Origin: an uncultured Rivibacter sp.
GTDB taxonomy: Bacteria > Pseudomonadota > Gammaproteobacteria > Burkholderiales > Burkholderiaceae
Reading direction: 5' to 3'
Length of the DNA stretch: 64,000 nt
Assembly (NCBI GenBank): GCA_946480925.1
Contig: CAMLLU010000029.1
Span: forward strand, 3,964-67,963
The position numbers were made by a program, and so were the translations under genes. Shown one piece after another: positions 61,628 to 64,000 of the stretch (its first letter is position 1; every line of letters starts with the position of its first letter). The notes under the pieces are model-generated. The model was not told the origin of the DNA, did not search any database, and saw nothing but the letters and a program-made list of their open reading frames with translations.

Positions 61628-62056
61628 GTGTTCCAAGGGGCTTCGGCGCTTGCGCTGGATGCGAAGGGGCGGTTGTCCGTCCCTGCGCGCCATCGCGACG
61701 TGCTGCTGGCCACAGCGAACGGCCAACTCACCGTCACCAAACACCCGGATGGCTGCCTGATGCTGTTTCCCCGCCCCGCATGGGAGGTGTTCCGCGATCG
61801 CATCGCGGCGCTGCCCATGTCCGCCAGCGGCTGGAAACGCATCTTTCTCGGCAGTGCCATGGACGTTGAGATCGACGGTTCTTCGCGCGTGCTCATCTCG
61901 CCCGAGCTGCGCGCGGCCGCCGGTTTGACCAAGGACGTCATGCTGCTCGGCATGGGCAGCCACTTCGAACTCTGGGATGCGCAGCGCCACGCCGCGCACG
62001 AGGCCGAGGTCATGCAGCAAGGCATGCCCGAGGTGCTCAAGGACTTCAGCTTCTAA
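61628..62056 (+). CDS. mraZ: Transcriptional regulator MraZ
   Basis: 142 residues, ring-forming AbrB-like repressor of the division and cell-wall cluster. It shows both DXXXR repeats: [15 protein letters not shown] near the start and [16 protein letters not shown] near residues 84-99. The GTG giving [15 protein letters not shown] is preferred because family members start FQGAS; the open frame extends six codons upstream (GTG at 61610) into the MraZ boxes. It is the first gene of the operon, 7 bp before rsmH. Confidence 0.92.
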   Translation: MFQGASALALDAKGRLSVPARHRDVLLATANGQLTVTKHPDGCLMLFPRPAWEVFRDRIAALPMSASGWKRIFLGSAMDVEIDGSSRVLISPELRAAAGLTKDVMLLGMGSHFELWDAQRHAAHEAEVMQQGMPEVLKDFSF

Positions 62057-62063
62057 AGCCGCC

Positions 62064-63026
62064 ATGGAACCGACACAAGGGCCCTGGCAGCACCGCACCG
62101 TGTTGCTGCACGAGGCGGTGGACGCGCTCATTACCTCGCCAAATGGCGTCTACATCGACGGCACCTATGGCCGCGGCGGCCACTCGCGGCTGGTGCTCGA
62201 GAGGCTCTCGAAGGAAGGCAGGCTCATCGCCTTCGACAAGGATCCTGACGCGATAGCACACGCAACACAAGGTGCCACGCGGGTCTCGGACCCGCGTTTT
62301 GCCATTGAGCACGCCAGCTTTGCGCAGCTCGGCAGTGTGCTGGCCGAGCGCGGCATCGCTGCCGTGGCTGGCGTGCTGCTCGACCTCGGTGTGTCGTCGC
62401 CGCAGATCGACAACCCCGAACGTGGTTTCAGCTTCCGTTTCGATGGCCCGCTGGACATGCGAATGGACCCATCAAGAGGTCAGAGCGCAGCGGAATTCTT
62501 GGAGGGCGCGGACGAGCGCCGCATTGCGGAGGTGATACGCGACTATGGGGAAGAACGGTTTGCTGTTCCGATTGCAAAGGCGCTTGTTGCTCGCCGGGAA
62601 AGCGGGCGTCCTGTTCGAACCACCGGTGAACTATCCGAAGTCGTGGCTCGCGCGGTCAAGACCCGCGAACCGGGCCAGGACCCTGCTACGCGCACATTTC
62701 AGGCTCTACGGATTCTCGTCAACGCCGAGCTTGAGGAGCTCGAACAAGGGCTGAATGCAGCGCTCGCGGTGCTGGCGCCGAAAGGGCGGCTGGCGGTCAT
62801 CAGCTTCCATTCGCTCGAAGACCGCATCGTCAAGACCTTCATCACGCGTCACAGCAAGCACGTGGTGGACCGTCGCGCGCCATTTGCCGAGCCGAAGCCG
62901 ATGCTGCTGAAGGCGCTGGCGCGCATCAAGCCGGGTGACGAGGAGGTGCGTGACAACCCCCGCGCCCGCTCTGCGATCCTGCGCGTGGCCGAGCGCACCG
63001 ATGCGCCGATGGGAGCCGCGGTATGA
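62064..63026 (+). CDS. rsmH: 16S rRNA (cytosine1402-N4)-methyltransferase
   Basis: 320 residues. Methylates C1402 in the ribosomal P site using SAM. The SAM motif is [19 protein letters not shown] at about 30-48, then AFDKDP, the catalytic-type [14 protein letters not shown] and the C-terminal [13 protein letters not shown]. Length is normal. The ATG ([20 protein letters not shown]) is fixed by the conserved [10 protein letters not shown]. It overlaps ftsL by 4 bp. Confidence 0.95.
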   Translation: MEPTQGPWQHRTVLLHEAVDALITSPNGVYIDGTYGRGGHSRLVLERLSKEGRLIAFDKDPDAIAHATQGATRVSDPRFAIEHASFAQLGSVLAERGIAAVAGVLLDLGVSSPQIDNPERGFSFRFDGPLDMRMDPSRGQSAAEFLEGADERRIAEVIRDYGEERFAVPIAKALVARRESGRPVRTTGELSEVVARAVKTREPGQDPATRTFQALRILVNAELEELEQGLNAALAVLAPKGRLAVISFHSLEDRIVKTFITRHSKHVVDRRAPFAEPKPMLLKALARIKPGDEEVRDNPRARSAILRVAERTDAPMGAAV

Positions 63027-63346
63027 CGCGGCTCAACATCGTGTTGCTCATCGCGCTGCTGGCCAGCAGCCTCTACCTCGTGAAAACGTCGTACGAGTCG
63101 CGCCGGCTGTTCGCCGCGCTCGACCGTGCGCGCGCCGAGGAGCGCAGGCTCGAAACCGACTTCGAGCGGCTGCAGGTGGACAAGCGCGCGCAGGCGACAC
63201 CGCTGCGCGTGGAGCGCGTGGCGCGCGAGAGGCTGCAGATGCGCAACGCGAACGCGGCAGTCACCGAATACGTGGTGCCGGGCGCGACAGCGCAGGCCGC
63301 CGCTGCACCGGCCGCAGTCACACCTGCGCAAGGAGCCTCGCAATGA
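63023..63346 (+). CDS. ftsL: Cell division protein FtsL
   Basis: 107 residues. A short cytosolic start, one membrane helix ([20 protein letters not shown] at about 4-23), then a periplasmic coiled coil ([29 protein letters not shown]) and a short Ala/Pro tail. It is part of the FtsQLB complex that recruits and activates FtsWI. The ATG overlaps the rsmH stop by 4 bp and the stop overlaps ftsI by 4 bp. Confidence 0.93.
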   Translation: MTRLNIVLLIALLASSLYLVKTSYESRRLFAALDRARAEERRLETDFERLQVDKRAQATPLRVERVARERLQMRNANAAVTEYVVPGATAQAAAAPAAVTPAQGASQ

Positions 63347-64000
63347 TGCGTTGGCTGCGCCGCAATTCGCAGAACGCACCGCGTCAGGCTGGCGCGCAGT
63401 CGCGCAGCGTGCGTTACGCCACCAGCCCGCTGCTGGCTGCCAAGACGCCGCCGTGGCGTTCGAAGCTGCTGGTGGCTGGCGTGGGCGCGGCCTTTCTCGT
63501 GCTGATCGGCCGTGCCGCCTACATCCAGGTCTTTTCCACCGACTTCTACCTGAAGCAGGGCGAGACCCGCTACGCGCGCACGCTCGACCTGCCTGCCAAC
63601 CGCGGCCGCATCACCGACCGCAATGGTCTGCTGCTGGCTTCCAGCGTGCCGGCGCCTTCGCTGTGGGCGATCCCGAAGGACCTGGACGCCACCAAGGCCC
63701 AGCGCCGCCAGCTCGCCAAGCTGCTGAACATGACGCCGGCCGAACTCGACAAGCGTTTTGCCGAGAACCAGAACTTCGTCTGGCTGCGTCGCCAGGTGGA
63801 TGAGTCGGTGGCCCAGCAGGTCAAGGAACTCGGCATCAAGGGCGTCTACCAGCTCCAGGAATACAAGCGCAAATACCCCGAGGGCGAAGCTGCAGCACAC
63901 GTGGTGGGCTTCACCAACGTCGAAGACAAGGGCCAGGAAGGCATCGAGCTTGCGTTCCAGGCGCAGCTGGCCGGCCGCGACGGCACGCGCCGCGTCATCA
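63343..64000 (+). CDS. ftsI: Penicillin-binding protein 3 (FtsI), cut by right edge
   Basis: The first ~219 residues of the septal peptidoglycan transpeptidase. A basic N-terminus, one membrane anchor (LLVAGVGAAFLVLIGRAAYIQVF near 47-69), then RGRITDRNGLLLASS and the AHVVGFTNVEDKGQEGIELAF region of the class B PBP pedestal domain. The SXXK transpeptidase motif lies beyond the window. Two ATGs are adjacent; the first overlaps the ftsL stop by 4 bp. Sequence is in frame to base 64000. Confidence 0.95.
   Translation, partial: MMRWLRRNSQNAPRQAGAQSRSVRYATSPLLAAKTPPWRSKLLVAGVGAAFLVLIGRAAYIQVFSTDFYLKQGETRYARTLDLPANRGRITDRNGLLLASSVPAPSLWAIPKDLDATKAQRRQLAKLLNMTPAELDKRFAENQNFVWLRRQVDESVAQQVKELGIKGVYQLQEYKRKYPEGEAAAHVVGFTNVEDKGQEGIELAFQAQLAGRDGTRRVI

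Overview
The window is 64 kb of dense, GC-rich chromosome from a betaproteobacterium, most likely a Burkholderiales member of the Rubrivivax/Leptothrix/Rhizobacter/Comamonadaceae type. This placement is inferred from the high GC, the mraZ-rsmH-ftsL-ftsI order, the tandem glycine riboswitch, the gltIJKL-type aspartate/glutamate transporter and several small Burkholderiales-style proteins. No database search was possible. I see no tRNA or rRNA genes, no CRISPR array and no insertion sequence. There is one structural RNA gene (rnpB).

1-5.9 kb is an accessory, defence-like gene set on the minus strand. In transcription order it holds a NYN-LOTUS ribonuclease-like protein, a ParB-like protein, a SNF2-type helicase, a DUF3883/PD-(D/E)xK protein and a beta-class DNA methyltransferase cut by the left edge. 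The last four are tightly packed and look like an unusual restriction-type operon. 5.9-12 kb is an orphan type VI secretion module: vgrG, an effector and an Imm71/72-like immunity gene, followed by a fossil vgrG fragment and a small secreted orphan.

12-26.5 kb is mostly core genome: a degenerate GGDEF protein, a peroxidase pseudogene, pssA, ktrAB potassium uptake, a MATE exporter, a four-gene MCE/Mla-type lipid transport operon, a SlyB-like lipoprotein, an HNH protein, a ketopantoate-reductase-like gene and a protease/FHA/response-regulator set whose regulator is frameshifted. 26.4-28.5 kb is a Fur-box-preceded cytochrome c-FTR1 iron permease.

28.7-39.8 kb is a fatty-acid beta-oxidation cluster: TetR regulator, acyl-CoA dehydrogenase, fused hydroxyacyl-CoA dehydrogenase/enoyl-CoA hydratase, thiolase, a second enoyl-CoA hydratase, hydrolases and a short-chain dehydrogenase. 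It is interrupted between the fused enzyme and the thiolase by a DUF559 endonuclease-like gene embedded in REP-type palindromes.

39.9-41.4 kb is a dadA-family oxidase behind a tandem glycine riboswitch. 41.4-51.6 kb carries a thioesterase, an Atm1-type exporter, a yaeQ homologue, a HypT-like LysR regulator, aspA and an acidic amino acid ABC transporter with two binding proteins; together these would import aspartate/glutamate and convert aspartate to fumarate. 51.6-61.4 kb holds pyrC, an MFS/DeoR pair, a DUF3025 gene, cysM, rnpB, a Bcr/CflA exporter and small conserved genes. From 61.5 kb to the right edge the division and cell-wall cluster begins, behind a promoter with 10-bp-spaced MraZ boxes.
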